A stretch of DNA of 64,000 nt from Apiotrichum sp. Y4204 (Eukaryota; Basidiomycota; Tremellomycetes; Trichosporonales; Trichosporonaceae): the NCBI GenBank assembly GCA_025531455.1, contig JAMYHL010000057.1:124001-188000 (forward strand). The letters are read 5' to 3'. A model generated the notes under the pieces. The model did no database searches and was not told the DNA's origin. It worked only from the letters and a program-made list of their open reading frames with translations. A program made the position numbers and the translations under genes. Position 1 is the first letter of the stretch. Every line of letters starts with the position of its first letter. Below, piece by piece: positions 46,379 through 58,104 of the stretch.

Positions 46379-47513
46379 TGCGGGGGAGAGTGAGTCGGCG
46401 TCGTGAAGCGTGAGCAGTGGGGTGTCGGGCCGGCCGGAGGGAATGAGCGAAAAGAGACGGGGATGGTAGAAAAGAATGGCCGGGGGTCAGCTTCTTATAT
46501 GGGTCAGAAAGCTGCGTCAGCTTCTTGCCATGGGTCAGAAAAAAAGGTCAGGGCGGTCAGTACAGTTGCTGTGTGGGTGTGTTACAGAGGTACGGATCAG
46601 TTACGAATTACAGAGTATGCTATGCTCGTGAGCGACGCGCTTCGGGCTCTGCTACCTCTGACATTGTGCGGAGAGGAGAGCGCGTAAGAGGCGGAGGTAT
46701 CAGAATCGGGCGCGTCCATCACACCCAAAGTCGAGGTCCTCTTGGCTTTGCTTGGCTCTGGCCGGCCACATTGCGTCCGGTTGATGCGCCGCGCGGGCCA
46801 GGGCCAGGGGGGTACCTTCATCCCGCAGATGGACGACGGGGCAGTGGGAATAGGAGTGGGAGTAGGGATGACTTCTGGCCCTGGGGAGGAGAGAGAGACA
46901 TGGAGAAACATGAGAGCAAGACAGGTGTTGGTTTCAGGCGCGGCGAGTATTATTACAAGGTTCGGAAAACACCACCGCCGCCGAGAGTGAGAGAAAAGTG
47001 CGGGGAGAGAGAGAGGCACATCGGGAGAGAGAGAGAGTGGTGTGACAGCCAGGACCAGGACCGGGATCAGGACAAACCTAGGTCCCAAAAGTCCCCGAAC
47101 GCGTTTGGACGGTGGACGATGCGAGGAATAGTGAGGAGATACGGTACGCGATTGCGAGATGCAGGATGGGAGTGTTACGACATTGGACAGGGACTGAACG
47201 CGCGTGAGCAGATGCGACTGGACAGTGTGCACGCTAGATCGAGTAACTGGATCTCAACAAGATCAAGTATCCATCCATTGCATTCTGCAAGAGGAAGAAG
47301 TTGAGCCGTGTTACTCAGGACCCCGTTTTCAGTGTGCCCTGGCGACGTACAGCGAGTACGGCTCTTCTTGCGACATGCAGCCAGCAGTCTGCACGCAGCA
47401 TGCAGCATGCACGACTTGACATCCAGGTCCCTGCATCGCGGCATCGTGCTGGGAACCGATCTACCAGCCAACTAGCCCATTGCATCACACTCTATGTACT
47501 GTACGTTCTCGGC
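46379..47513. other. Intergenic, promoter of DPBB gene and 3' flank of phosphatase gene
   Basis: Holds the duplicated element at 46486-46540 and a GA-rich tract around 46880-47040 on the plus strand (CT-rich on the minus strand), a likely leader or promoter composition for the DPBB gene. No gene seen. Confidence 0.55.
46486..46540. repeat. 30-bp tandem duplication upstream of DPBB gene
   Basis: Two copies of GTCAGCTTCTT, a 4-5 nt spacer, then GGGTCAGAAA start at 46486 and 46516. The first spacer contains TATAT, so the minus strand reads CATATAAG in one copy only. Confidence 0.8.
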
Positions 47514-48410
47514 TCAGGCTCTGAGATTCGCCTTGATCCTCTGCACGTCCTCCTCCGAGAACCCCAGACTGTAAATGTATCCGTCCCATCCTCCGTGCTG
47601 CTCGTGCAGGCCATCGCTGAACGCCAGCCAAAACGACGGCCGCATAGCCGCGACATTGCGGAATCCCGCGGACTCGATGTCTTCGGAGGAGAACCCAGCC
47701 TTGAGCGCCAGCTCGAGGTGGCCACGCGCAGGCTCGAGCCCAATCCGTGAGAGCATGTAGTCGTACACCACGTCGTCTTCTGCCGTGCCCCCCAGATAGT
47801 GCAGCATGCCGGCCACGAGACCTGTTCTGTCTCGCCCCGCTACAGAGTCAGAACCTGAAAACCAAACCCGAGGAACCAAGGATCCAAGACTAGGAACATT
47901 ATACGCACCGGTACAGTGGAAGAGGAATGGGTCCGTCGAGTCGCGGAGATGCTCGAGGACGGCGCGGAACGTCGGCGCGTAGATCTCGAGGATGGCAAGC
48001 AGCTGGTCCCTCCATGCCGGAGAGCCGTCGCCGACCGTGAACGCCTCGAGGTCCAGGCGGGGCTGTTTGCGGGCGAGCCCCCGGCGGACATTTTCCACAC
48101 CAGGGACAGCCGGATCTGGGGACCGCACAACTTCGCGGTCGCCCCGGAGGTCAAACACCTTTGTGACGTTGGCCGCGAGCCATGCCCGCGTTGCCTCGTT
48201 GTCGGTGAGCATTGCGCAGCGGAACACGCGCCCCGGCCGGATCTGTGTGTTCCCCACGAGCCCGAGGTCGCGGAGGTTTAGGAGCGGGCCGGGGACGAAC
48301 GGCGGCGTGCCCAGTGCCGCGGGGAGTTGGCCGGCTGGCAGGTCCGCGTCCATCGGGACGGCGGACAGCGTCTTGAGCTGCGAACGGGATAATGTCTCTG
48401 CTCGGGTCAT
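47514..48410 (-). CDS. Protein tyrosine/serine phosphatase (PF13350-type)
   Basis: Two exons on the minus strand (48410-47909, 47839-47514; 69-nt intron) give 275 aa. The intron length is a multiple of three with no in-frame stop, so unspliced reading would also be open, but splicing restores the P-loop. The active site after joining is FHCTAGRDRTG: nucleophile Cys166, Arg172 (C-x5-R). Upstream motifs typical of this phosphatase family are present: LLNLRDLG, IRPGRVFRCAML near the N-terminus and VFDLRGDREV. Downstream is YLGGTAEDDVVYDYMLSRIGLEP, the usual helix after the P-loop. Family members dephosphorylate phosphotyrosine and sometimes phosphoserine or phosphoinositides; the substrate here is unknown. 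No signal peptide. The intron falls inside the P-loop, between Thr167 and Gly169. Confidence 0.9.
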   Translation of the reverse strand: MTRAETLSRSQLKTLSAVPMDADLPAGQLPAALGTPPFVPGPLLNLRDLGLVGNTQIRPGRVFRCAMLTDNEATRAWLAANVTKVFDLRGDREVVRSPDPAVPGVENVRRGLARKQPRLDLEAFTVGDGSPAWRDQLLAILEIYAPTFRAVLEHLRDSTDPFLFHCTGAYNVPSLGSLVPRVWFSGSDSVAGRDRTGLVAGMLHYLGGTAEDDVVYDYMLSRIGLEPARGHLELALKAGFSSEDIESAGFRNVAAMRPSFWLAFSDGLHEQHGGWDGYIYSLGFSEEDVQRIKANLRA

Positions 48411-48967
48411 TGTGCGGATGTTCGCCGAGTGGAGCGGGCGGAGACTTTACGTCTTTATACAGTTCAGTTGGTGGTGTCGAAGATGTGCTGCGCATTGTTG
48501 CGCGGTGCCCACTGCCCGCCCTTCCGCCGCTGTGCGTGAGGCCGAAGGTCATCTTCGAAACACCATGTGCCGGTTTAACCGGTCATCGCCGACGCGACTG
48601 CGCTCCAGTGGAACTAGAGTTGTTGTTCGACTCGACCACAGCTCCATAAAGCTCCATGTCTTCAGTCCAGTGCTGACACTGACACTGCAGGACAAGGAGG
48701 CACACCTTACGTTGCGGGCTCGGCCTCAGACTGAAGATTGCGAGGAACAACAGCACCACATGACGTCGACAGGCATAAGGTCCATCACTGCATCATCATA
48801 CTACATATCGCTAAAAACAAGTCCGAGTCGAGAACACGAAACACAAGTCGAGGCATGAGCTGCGCGCGCCTGTGGTGTTCGCAGGCGCGCCCGGATGTGA
48901 ACCAGCGCGGGAAATCGGAGTGGGAGTGGGCATGGGGAATGGAACGAGTACGGGATACAACACAACA
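48411..48967. other. Intergenic, promoter of phosphatase gene
   Basis: The 557-bp stretch lies between the phosphatase start and the stop of the next minus-strand gene. No coding or repeat structure noted. Confidence 0.55.
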
Positions 48968-51114
48968 CTACTTGGAGACAGCGACGAGCGCGCCCTGGCG
49001 CCGCTTGAACAACCTGCCAGGTGTTGGTACGATACATGCGGACGGCGACCGCGGGAGGGCACTCACGCTGACATTTGTGCCGGATTTGCATAGTAGAGCG
49101 CGGGGGAGATCGCGGGCGCGTCATCGGGCGCGGAAGACGGGGAGGCGCCGGGTTCGCTCGGCGTTAGGACTGTGAGCGGGCTGGTATCCTGTGCCGAGGC
49201 GGGGGAATGCCGTGTCCCACCATTGGGGACGGCTGGCGCTGCGGATAGCTCGGACTGAAGGGTCTGCGCGGCCTGTGCAGCTTGCGCGAGTTGGATCGTC
49301 GTCGGGCTCGGCAGATTCGCCCGCTTCGAGAGCCCGCCGCGCTTCGCGGCCATCGCGGCTGCGCCTGGGTCGGGCGTCTCGTCGCTGGGATCAAAGGGCA
49401 CGTAGAATGGGAGATTCGTCTTGAGGTCGAGTAGGAACCATCCTTTGGCATCTGCGAGCGCGCCCGGGAACGGGTTGGCCGCTTCTGTGGCTGTGGGAAC
49501 TGGGCTGGGATTGGAGCCAGAAGCGGTTTGGACGCTCGTTCCGTTCCCACAGCTCACTCCGTTCGCGGCGTTCACACCGCTTATGCCATTCACGCTGTTC
49601 GCACCAGTCGCGCCATTCACCCCGTTCGCGCCAGTCGCGCCATGCACACCGTTCGGGCGAGCCGCAGCCGTCGCACCCATGGCGTGACTTGGTGGGGCGG
49701 CATGGGCTGGTCCGGGCACCGGGGGCGGGGGCATCGGCGAGTTATCCGGGTCGTAGTAGTACCACACGCACTGTCCGGAGGGATATGGTCCGTAGGGTGT
49801 GAACGGGGCGACCGAGTTGGACGCGACGTCCTGCGGCCACTGCGGCTCGGGGTTGGCTGAGAGCTCGTGCGGGAGGTGCGGCGCGTGCGTGTCTCGAGGG
49901 ATACGCATCGGCGCCGGCGACGCCGTCTGTAGCCGCAGTTCACCGGCACTCGCCACGCCCATCGGCATGCTTGTGGCCATGCTCGAGCCCAAGCCGCTGG
50001 GCATCGCGGAGCTCGGCAGCGTCGGGATGCTCAGACTGCGCTGCATGTGCACGCCTTGCGGCGGCCCCCCGAGGCCAGTCCGTGCTGCCTGTCTATTACT
50101 GTTGCTGTTGCTGTTGCCGTTGCTATTGCTGTTCAGTCTCTGGTTCTGCCTATTTGCGTTTGTCTCCAGCATGACCAGGGGCTGGATCGGGAGGCCCTGA
50201 ACGCCCTCCGCCACGGCGCCATTATATGATGCCGAAGCCGAGGTCGTGGCGCCGAGCATCATGTCCGCCAAGCTGGTGCTGTCTAGGCTCTCGAGGGCGA
50301 GCATCTCCTGCATCTCCTGCATCTCCTGCATCTCCAGGGCCGCGTGTGCGTGGGATTGCGGGGCGTGCGGGGCCCGGCGCTGCAATTGATGCGCGTGGAG
50401 ATGGTGCATATGGAGCTGGTGATGCGGGTGCTGGGCATGCTGGGCATGCTGGTGTGGGTGATGGTGGCCATGATGGGCTGGGGAAGGTGGAGGTGGCGTC
50501 AGGTTGTCCGCAGCGTACACGGGTACTGGCGGTGGGAGGAGGTAGTCTTTCACCATGGGGATAGCCGTCATCTGTACGGACGGGAATCCTCCATGGTGCG
50601 AGCTGCGCCGCTTGCTGTCCCACAGCGCGAGTTCGTGGGCGTTTGTGAATGTCTGCGTTGAAGACTTGCGCCGCGAGTACGGCTTGTCGCGCGCGAGCGG
50701 GACGCGCGGAGCGGACATTGCCCGCCGGGGAAGGAGCGGGCGTGTCAGTTCCCCCGAGGGGCCCGCCGTGGGGTCCACCGAGGTGCCTGCGACCGGGCCT
50801 GCTCCGCCTGATTCCGGGCTACGCGTCGGCTGTAGTTGTTGCTGGAGGAGTGATTGGGGTGATTGAGACTGAGACTGGGACTGGGACTTGGACTTGGGAG
50901 GCGGCGTTTGTGCCGTTTGTGCCGCATGTGCAGCATGTGCTGCCTGTGCTGCCTGTGCTGCCTGGGGTGCCTGCGCTGCCTGCGCTGCGCGGGCAGCTTG
51001 CGCGGCCTGCGTCTGGGCCAGCAGTGCGTCCACTCCCGCCAGCGCGTTGCACCACATTGCTCTGGGCGTGAGCGGTGCGGACAGAGGCACTCACGCGTCA
51101 AAGTGGCCGGCCAT
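48968..51114 (-). CDS. Ala/Gln/His-rich low-complexity protein, function unknown
   Basis: Three exons on the minus strand (51114-51095, 51061-49067, 49013-48968; introns 33 and 53 nt) give 686 aa. The start MAGHFDAAMWCNALAGVD comes from a 20-nt first exon. Then follow a long Ala/Gln tract, Gln/Ser repeats, a basic region SRRKSSTQTFTNAHELALWDS, a His/Pro-rich stretch, four in-frame MQE repeats, Asn/Ser repeats, and an Asn/Gly-rich repeat segment built on ANGVNG. A more conserved-looking block, KGWFLLDLKTNLPFYVPFDP, lies at about 540-560. The C-terminus is ALFKRRQGALVAVSK. No known domain. Polar low-complexity tracts of this sort are common in fungal transcription or RNA regulators, so a regulatory role is possible but unproven. 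The small first exon and the last exon are supported by phase and canonical donors. Confidence 0.75.
50302..50335 (-). repeat. In-frame 9-bp repeat coding Met-Gln-Glu
   Basis: Four copies of a 9-bp unit inside the 686-aa gene. The unit keeps the frame, so copy-number change would lengthen or shorten the protein by three residues. Confidence 0.8.
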
Positions 51115-54100
51115 GGTCTCAAGCCGGCGGGATGAGTCGTACGCGGGAGAATGGGTGAGTGAGCGAGACGAGAAGCGATATCAAGGCGATGGGCGCGGGA
51201 GCGAGAGCGATCAGAAACGACCGATACAAGGAAACAAGAGCACTACTGGCTCTGCTATGCGATGATGAGTGTGATGAAGATGCGATGGCGGCGATGGCAT
51301 GTCGACAACCCCGCCCAATCACTCGGTGTATCGGCTGTTTGCCTCTAGGTTCTAGAGTATGCTCTCCAGAACCAGGGCTCGGTCTGGGACCGTGCAAGCT
51401 GCGTCCCCTGGACATTGGGGCCGCGCTCTAGCACTAGGGCACCAGTAGCGTCGAGGGAAGGAACGCAGGAAACAGAAGGCATGATGATGGACGAGCACGA
51501 GCACAAACGCCGAGCGGCCAGCCTCGGCAGCCAGCTGACGCAGGCCTGGCCGGAGGTTATGGCAGGTTATTGCAGGTTAGATGGAGAGGCGTAGCGAGGC
51601 GCAGAGACCCAGAAGCGATGTCGACGCACAGTTGGGTATTGTCCAGCGCCGCCGAGGTGCAGCGGTCACTGGCCGGTGGATCAGTGAGGCGCCAGGCGTC
51701 GGCGCCACTCTGCCTAATCGCCTGAGAAGGTTTCACATGGACCCTCTGCTGCTCTCCTCCTTCGTGCTATGGTAGCTGCGTTTTCACACGCCCTGGTCCG
51801 CGCGCTCCACCCTGTCTGTGCCTCTGCAGGATGGTTCGGCTGATGAGGACGAGTGATGCATACCGGCCCTTGTACAAGGACACACAAAGGCGAGGAATAC
51901 AATGTTGGCTTTGAGGCTTCGATTGCTGGCGTGCGGGGCGGCGCCGGTGCCCCGCCGAGCTCCACTCGCGGACTGGAGAAGAGATCGGAGAGCGCCCGAT
52001 AGTTCGACAACTCACCATCCTCGTGCTCGTAGCCTGCTCTCGACTCGGTGATTCTCGTTCTCAGTTCCCCCCCATTCTCTCGGTTTCCGGCGAGACCTAC
52101 ATGTATCCCGATTCCCACCCTATCACCATCACAATAAAAGGCAGCCCGCGGTCCGTGCTCATTCGGACCTTTGGTTCAGCTCTGACACTCCAAACTCCAG
52201 GATACCCAGGGACATTTGGAGCAAGAACAATGACGGTTCTGTTCAGCAATGACGAAGCCAATGGCCTGGAAGGACGAAAGACGCCGAAGAGCGAAGAGCG
52301 GCCACAGCGCAGCCTGGAGTCAGGATCAGAGCCCTAGTGCCCTAATGAACGAGCTGACGCTCGGACATGTGGCGCGCCCAACTGCTATAGTTCCTGTTTC
52401 TGCACTGGTCTTGCGGCCTGCAGTCCTGGAAGTCGAGCGAATCGCCGTCGGGACCGATCAGTAAGTCTCGTCCCACGGGGTGGCCCGGACTATCCTCATC
52501 GCAGGCGGTGAAGGCGAAAGCAGGGCGTTGCGGTATGACTGTCACTGTCCCTCTCACGTCTGCCATCTGCCATCCGTCAGTGTCGGCTCTTGTATCGCCC
52601 AGCTGCCGAGCGGCCGAGACAATCTTGCAACGCCAAGGTGCTGACATCCTGCCAGATCCAGGTGTCGGCGCGCAGTGAAATGGTCGCAACCATCGATCGA
52701 CGGGGGGCTGACCTGGCGCCTCATGCCAGCCCGTTGCCAAGCGTTTGGCCGTAGTCTCATCGGTGTCAGGTGCGTTGTGGGTATTTTGCTGGCATCAGCG
52801 CGGAATGGCATAGCACGGGGGATGGAGATGGATCCGTATAACCTCGGGCCAGTCAGCGTGGGAGTGGGAATGTATCCCATCCCAGAACGTTTAGCTCTCC
52901 ATACCCGTTCCCCATGCTGTGTACTCTTCTTCCCAGCCTCCCCGTTCCAGTCCTTTGATGGCGATGAAACAGGCGCCATCGGCAGGTGGAATGGACGAGC
53001 GGCATGTGGCATGGAGGTCGCCCGAGCCATTACCCGTCGGAACTCCAGGACGGAATGGAAGAATGCTGGCGAGAGGGCGCCGGCCGTCGGCCGTCGGGCG
53101 TGACCAACGGTTAGAAATACCGGAATACCTTGATCCTAGGCTGACAGTCCTTGGATCGCGCGGAGCGTCAGAAGCCCACTGAAAGTCATCCTCGTGGCGG
53201 GAGGGCGCGACCCGTCGCATCATCGTTCTTGAAGAAAGTAGCTAGTTGATGAGGAGAAAAGCTGGTGGAGCGCCATCGAGACCTGGCTTGGCATGCGAAG
53301 TCGCTCAATATCCTTAGCATGCAATGCAAAGTATGTCAGCACCCCGAGCTGGAGTGCAACGACGGTGAGCACTTTGAGAATGCGAGGGATCGAGGATCGT
53401 GTATATTTGGTAGCGTGAATACCATATGGTAGCCATGCCAAGGGCAGGAAGCATTTTATGCGGCGTCATTCAGCTCCGCTCCATCACCCGTTGAAGACGA
53501 CGTTTTCCAACGACAAATGCCAAAATGGGGCCAAACGTCATGGTGCTGTAGGACACATGGTGATCGAAGAGGAGACCTTTGACTGGTGAGCGTCGCTGGA
53601 TCGCTGGGCCATGGCTGGGTGGTTGAGTGGTTGTACTGTACAGTGGTGAACCTTGTCGATACGCCACTCGATTGCTATTGCCGTCGGGGCGACCGTCAGG
53701 AGTATATCGCTCACTGTCTGTGATCGGCCCTCTGGGTCATTATCACTATCAGGTTCACATGGATCAGATGCAATCCGCTTCGCGACGTGCGGGACTCTGG
53801 AACTCGCGAGAAAACAGATATCGATATCGATAACGCCGTGCTGTGGGCTCTGCAATCAGATCTGAATTTGCGCCGCCAACCTCCGGATTTCATGTCCGAC
53901 GGAGATTGGGGCTCCATCCCACTGAATAGTTGGCGCACTAAGCGCGGCACTAGGCGATCAATCTTTCCAGGAACAGAGGAGGGGGTTAATCAATCTGCGA
54001 CAATGTCTATCCCGATTAACCTGCAATTCTGGAAGATCCCATCCCACCATCAATCGGCGGGCATCACGTCACTCACAGCGGGGTGGGGTATTAAATACTG

Positions 54101-54561
54101 ATTCCTGCGGAATCACTCCACTACTGGCCCCAGTGGCCCACTTCGGACGAAGCCTATTGCCCACCGTCATGTGACTCTCCACTGGCTGTTGCTGTGGAAC
54201 TTGACTCCAGGATCCAGGAGCCCAGTATCCACTTTCGCAGTCGTAGCTCCCCAACTTCGCAGGCCCGTGCTCGTGACTGTGTTGCCCATTGTCCGAACCG
54301 TGCACGCCGCGGGCCTCCATCAGTACGGTGGGGTAAGTAGTGGGGGGATACGGTGGAGTGAGTGCAATGCACGTTCAGATGTGGGTGGAGAACGAAACGG
54401 CCCGCCAGACCATCGTCGCTGTCTTTATTGCACAATCGCGCACGATCGTCCACAGCCAAACCACTCACGCATCGCACGCCTCGCACGCATCGCCAGCCCT
54501 ACCCCACACATCGCCTCCATTGCCAGTACACTAGGCTCGCACCTCGAGCCCGTATCCACTC
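51115..54561. other. Gene-free stretch of 3.4 kb
   Basis: No supported gene. The first 100-300 bp are the promoter of the 686-aa gene (-), and the last few hundred bp (54170-54560) are the promoter of the small gene at 54562. Between them are only short unbiased frames on both strands. No transposon features were recognised. Confidence 0.55.
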
Positions 54562-54993
54562 ATGTCCTCTGTGCCCCTCAACCTCGGCCCCAACCCGCGC
54601 CGCCGCGAGTCCTTCTCCAACTCGTACAAGCCCTTCGAGGGCGTGGCCGGCTCGCACCCTGACGGACGCCCCATTGCGACCAACCTCGTCGTGGAGAACG
54701 TGACGGTCGCGGACGATGCCATAGTCGAGGACGACGAGGTCGGCGCCGTTCCCGCGCAGCCGCCCCGCGCCTTTGTGCGCGGCAACCGCTCCTTCTCCCA
54801 GTCGAATCGCACCGAACCCCCCGCGACACGCCCGCAGGGCCAGCAGATCCCGGGGAAAGACGCGGGCACGATGGAAATGGGCCAGCAGAACGCTTCCAAG
54901 ACGAACGGACACACCAACCAGTCGACCAGCCCTGAGATGGCAAAGTCGCCAATGGAGGGCGGGTGGTGGTACGGCGGCATCAAGGAGTTTTAG
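54562..54993 (+). CDS. Small disordered protein, function unknown
   Basis: Single exon of 143 aa, preceded by a C-rich leader. Coding is supported by strong GC3 bias and by loss of that bias right after the stop. The protein is hydrophilic: NPRRRESFSNSYKPFEG near the start, an acidic VADDAIVEDDEVG patch at about 50-62, a Gln/Asn/Thr-rich middle, and an aromatic-Gly end, GGWWYGGIKEF. No signal peptide, membrane segment or cysteine pattern. The Trp-Trp-Tyr tail and the RRRES motif look like short binding or phosphorylation motifs. I do not recognise a family. Confidence 0.65.
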   Translation: MSSVPLNLGPNPRRRESFSNSYKPFEGVAGSHPDGRPIATNLVVENVTVADDAIVEDDEVGAVPAQPPRAFVRGNRSFSQSNRTEPPATRPQGQQIPGKDAGTMEMGQQNASKTNGHTNQSTSPEMAKSPMEGGWWYGGIKEF

Positions 54994-57180
54994 ACTGCAT
55001 CGATGAGTCGCGCCCGACCCGAGCGACTGAGACGGCGTCTCCGACCTTGGACCTTTCGTCGAGCTTTTGAGTCGAGCTTCAAGCGTCAAGCCTCGAGCCT
55101 CCAGTCAGCACCCCCGAGCGCCATTGCGAAGTGCACCGTGAGAAGCAATCAACATGTGTACAATGAACAAAAGAAATAGAAGCGAGCAGCAGCACCCTGG
55201 CGGGGATGCCACCAGATAAAGATCAGCAGGATGTACTATTGCCATACTTTGACGAGACTGCTTACCCAACGGCCCCCGGACCCTCGCGAGGTCGCAGCAG
55301 ACAAAGCGCAGAACCAAACAACCTCGACGCGGCGATAACAGCCCTCCTCATCCTCCTGACCCAAAGGGGCAAGGGAGTGTAGCGAACCCCCGAACCGCCG
55401 GCTGATGACTTGGCACTCCACTCGAGGCTGTGCGAAAGGGTACACTATCTCGCACCTGCACCCAGACCTATGGACAAGCCCTGTACGGTGTTCGCTGACA
55501 GCCTGTCGCCGTGCGAGCTGGGCGCCACCACCCGTCCGATGATCGTCGCCGAGCCCACGTCCTCGGCCCTTTTAGCATCCCTAGTTGCCCCCGGCAAGGC
55601 GTCACATCCGAGCTGGGAGCCGGACGTAATGCACGCTCGTATTGGTTCGCATGTCGGCGCCACGAGCTTTGAGGGTGCACCGCGCCAAAGCCTCCGCTCC
55701 TCGGATTGAGCACACCCCTATCTCCCGGTGGCGCTGGCGTGCGTGGTGTGGCGACCACCCGGCCGCCGCGTGTACGCCACTGAGAGCATGAGAGTATCTG
55801 CATCCGGCTCTCCGGCACGGAGTAACTTCCCCCCCCCCCGGTAGCGCCCCCAGGCAGTGAGCACTGCCCCGAGGACCGAGAGTGCACCCTGCCGGCGACG
55901 CCGGAGGCATTGTAGGGCTGCTGGTTTAAGCTCAGGTCCGGACGCCTCACAGCGCCACCCAGAAAGGTCCGCGATGATCTGCGTCGTCGACCCTGCGGCC
56001 TGCCGTCGGCAGTGCTCTCGGATTTTGCGAGGCATGCAAGGCCGGCCTCTGATTACCAGTGACTGATTATGACTACACCGAGCGTGGCGGAGATGGCCCA
56101 TCAAGGACAGTTTTGTGCTGACCAAGGAGTTTCCCAGCAACCACAGTGTGGAAGCGAAGCTGGACAGTGGCGCCGGGTGAGGCCCCGCCCCCTGAGCCTC
56201 GGTGAAAATCGCAGGCACCACGATGGAAGGAATGAAGACTGTTTAGCTCTGCTACTGAAGAAATCGAACAAGAAGAAAAAAATAACAATAACAAACAGCT
56301 GTCTACCGTCCACTTTTTTTCCGAATCGACGCCCTCTCTCATCGTGCGTAGTGGCGGCTCACACGATCATCCCTGCTTCGTCTTGGCTCTTGGCTCTTGG
56401 CTCTAGGCCACGCCGTGGCGGGTGGCTGCTTACGTCTTGAGGCGCGTGGCACTCGGCGAATGTCGCTACCCACATGTCACTCCGTCATCCTTCCTGTAGC
56501 CTGAAACCTGGCCAGATGTTCTGCGACCCTGCGACTGGGGGGCCGCAAAGGGGCAAAGGCGCGAGGCGGTCGAGGCGAGACTCGGGGATTTATTTATCGC
56601 ATGTTTACCGCTTTCGGTCTGTTCTTGGCCCGGCTGCCGCACGGTGCGACAGTGCACCGCTGTGTCCACTGCGATTACCGCCGGGAGGAGTCGCCAGGGG
56701 AAGGACTGCGCGAAGTGGCGCGGGCGACGCCGGCAAGGCGGTATTGATGACTACCGGTCGCGACTGGATGGCCTGGACAGCAGAGTAAGCAGCAGCGGCA
56801 GGCTAGGAGAGATACTCACAGGGAGGCATCACAGGGCAAGTGTGGCACCTCCTCGCTTTGCGGACTGGCTCCGGAGCGGGGTGTGGCACCCGTTTGTTGT
56901 TGAGCAGACTACTGTCAGTGGGCAGATTTTTACTGACGTCCTCGAGGGATGCGAGAGCGAGACGAGACAGACGAGGAGAGGAGGGAAGGGAGAGGAAGAG
57001 TTGAAGAGCTGAAGAGCTGAAGAGCTGAAGAGCTGAAGGGCTGAAGAGCTGAAGAGCAAACAAACAGCCCGACAGTGTTTGGTGCGCTGCGACAGACTGA
57101 GAAGATGGAATAAAGGCTCACTGCGGTCCACACTGACCGCTTCTCCCCCTTTTCCCCATCTCATCCCCATCACACTCACA
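54994..57180. other. Gene-free stretch upstream of CVNH gene
   Basis: No supported gene. Contains a run of ten C at about 55832, an 8-bp TCTTGGCT triplet near 56381-56405, a GA-rich tract at 56950-57000 and the 8-bp tandem array at 57002-57057. The region from about 57000 is the CVNH promoter. Confidence 0.55.
57002..57057. repeat. 8-bp tandem repeat in CVNH promoter (unit GCTGAAGA)
   Basis: Six to seven near-perfect copies, one with A to G, end about 125 bp before the CVNH ATG. The unit reads pure purine except for one C and one T, so the array also extends the GA tract to its left. Confidence 0.85.
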
Positions 57181-57754
57181 ATGCTCCGCGCCCTGCTGTT
57201 CGCGGCGCTCGTGCTCCTCTTCGCGGCCGACGTACTCGCGCTTACCAACGCCGAGGCCATCCGTCTCGGTCGCCCTCTCCCCCATCCGAAGAGCGTTCTC
57301 CGATGTATGTTGTCGTGGCCAATGTGGCGGAGACCATCTGCTGACCCCAGGCCCGCCGGGAGGCTGCTCCGCAAACGAGGTGGCTGCTCACAGGCGCAAG
57401 CGCAGCGCACCCTCCGCGTCGCCGTCGCCGCTCGCACCGCGATCCGCAAACTTCAACTTTGACGACTCTTGTCTTCCCGACTGGATCATCTCCAACGCCA
57501 GAGAACCCATGCTCACTGCCCGCTGCCGCTCCCGGTCTGGGGAGTGGATCACCTCGGCTGTCGCCCTGCGGAATCACATCACGGCGTACAACGGCCAGCT
57601 CCTGTGTGGGTCGACCGGCGCTCCCCTCAGCTGCTCAGACTGCACCAGGGTCGGGCAGAACCTTCAGTGCATGTGTGACTCGCCGTCCGGCCCCGTCGTC
57701 TCGCGGCTCCCTATCGGTATTTGCTTGAAGAACAACGACGGCAAGCTGGCATGA
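57181..57754 (+). CDS. Secreted prepro-protein with cyanovirin-N homology (CVNH) domain
   Basis: Two exons (57181-57304, 57351-57754; 46-nt intron) give 175 aa. Residues 1 to about 20 are a signal peptide (MLRALLFAALVLLFAADVLA). A short pro-like region with two cysteines ends in the dibasic/tetrabasic site HRRKR (Arg59), a Kex2-type cleavage signal. After a Pro/Ser linker the CVNH domain runs from about 75 to 175. It shows NFNFDDSCLPDW at the start, TARCRSRSGEWITSAVALRNHI, the NGQLLC strand, SCSDCTRVG, LQCMCDSPSG and a closing ICLKNNDGKL, the internal two-repeat pattern of CVNH folds. CVNH proteins are small mannose-binding lectins found in filamentous fungi and ferns. Sugar binding is likely by family but depends on loop residues I cannot judge. 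A nearby promoter repeat is noted separately. Confidence 0.85.
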
Positions 57755-58104
57755 TCGTTCCCGCGTGAGGCTTTCGTATAGGCCCACTCATTCACCGGCT
57801 GGGTAGAATTCTTGGTTATAATAGCATAATAGAAATGGCGCTGCGAGGTAAGACCATTGTTAGATTGTACTGTACAGGGACACAGATGCACAGATTCGCA
57901 TCAACGGGCAGGAGTGACAATAACCACCCGCAGTATCTGTTTGTACCGTTTGTTTCTCCTTTCATTCAGCCACGTTTGGAAACCATGGCTTTTGCTTGGC
58001 ATCAAGTCGTTGCTGCCAAAGGTTGATGACAATGGCGGCCCAAAGTCGACTGACATAGCATGGATGTGGGAGTTCAGCGGCTGAACGGTCAACAATACGC
58101 CAAC
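57755..58104. other. Intergenic between convergent CVNH and HD genes
   Basis: AT-richer shared 3' flank of 350 bp; no gene seen. Confidence 0.6.

Noticed and set aside
46525..47304. Open frames on both strands in the DPBB promoter region
   Set aside because: They follow a GA/CT-rich tract and give low-complexity Arg/Ser translations; no start context or domain.
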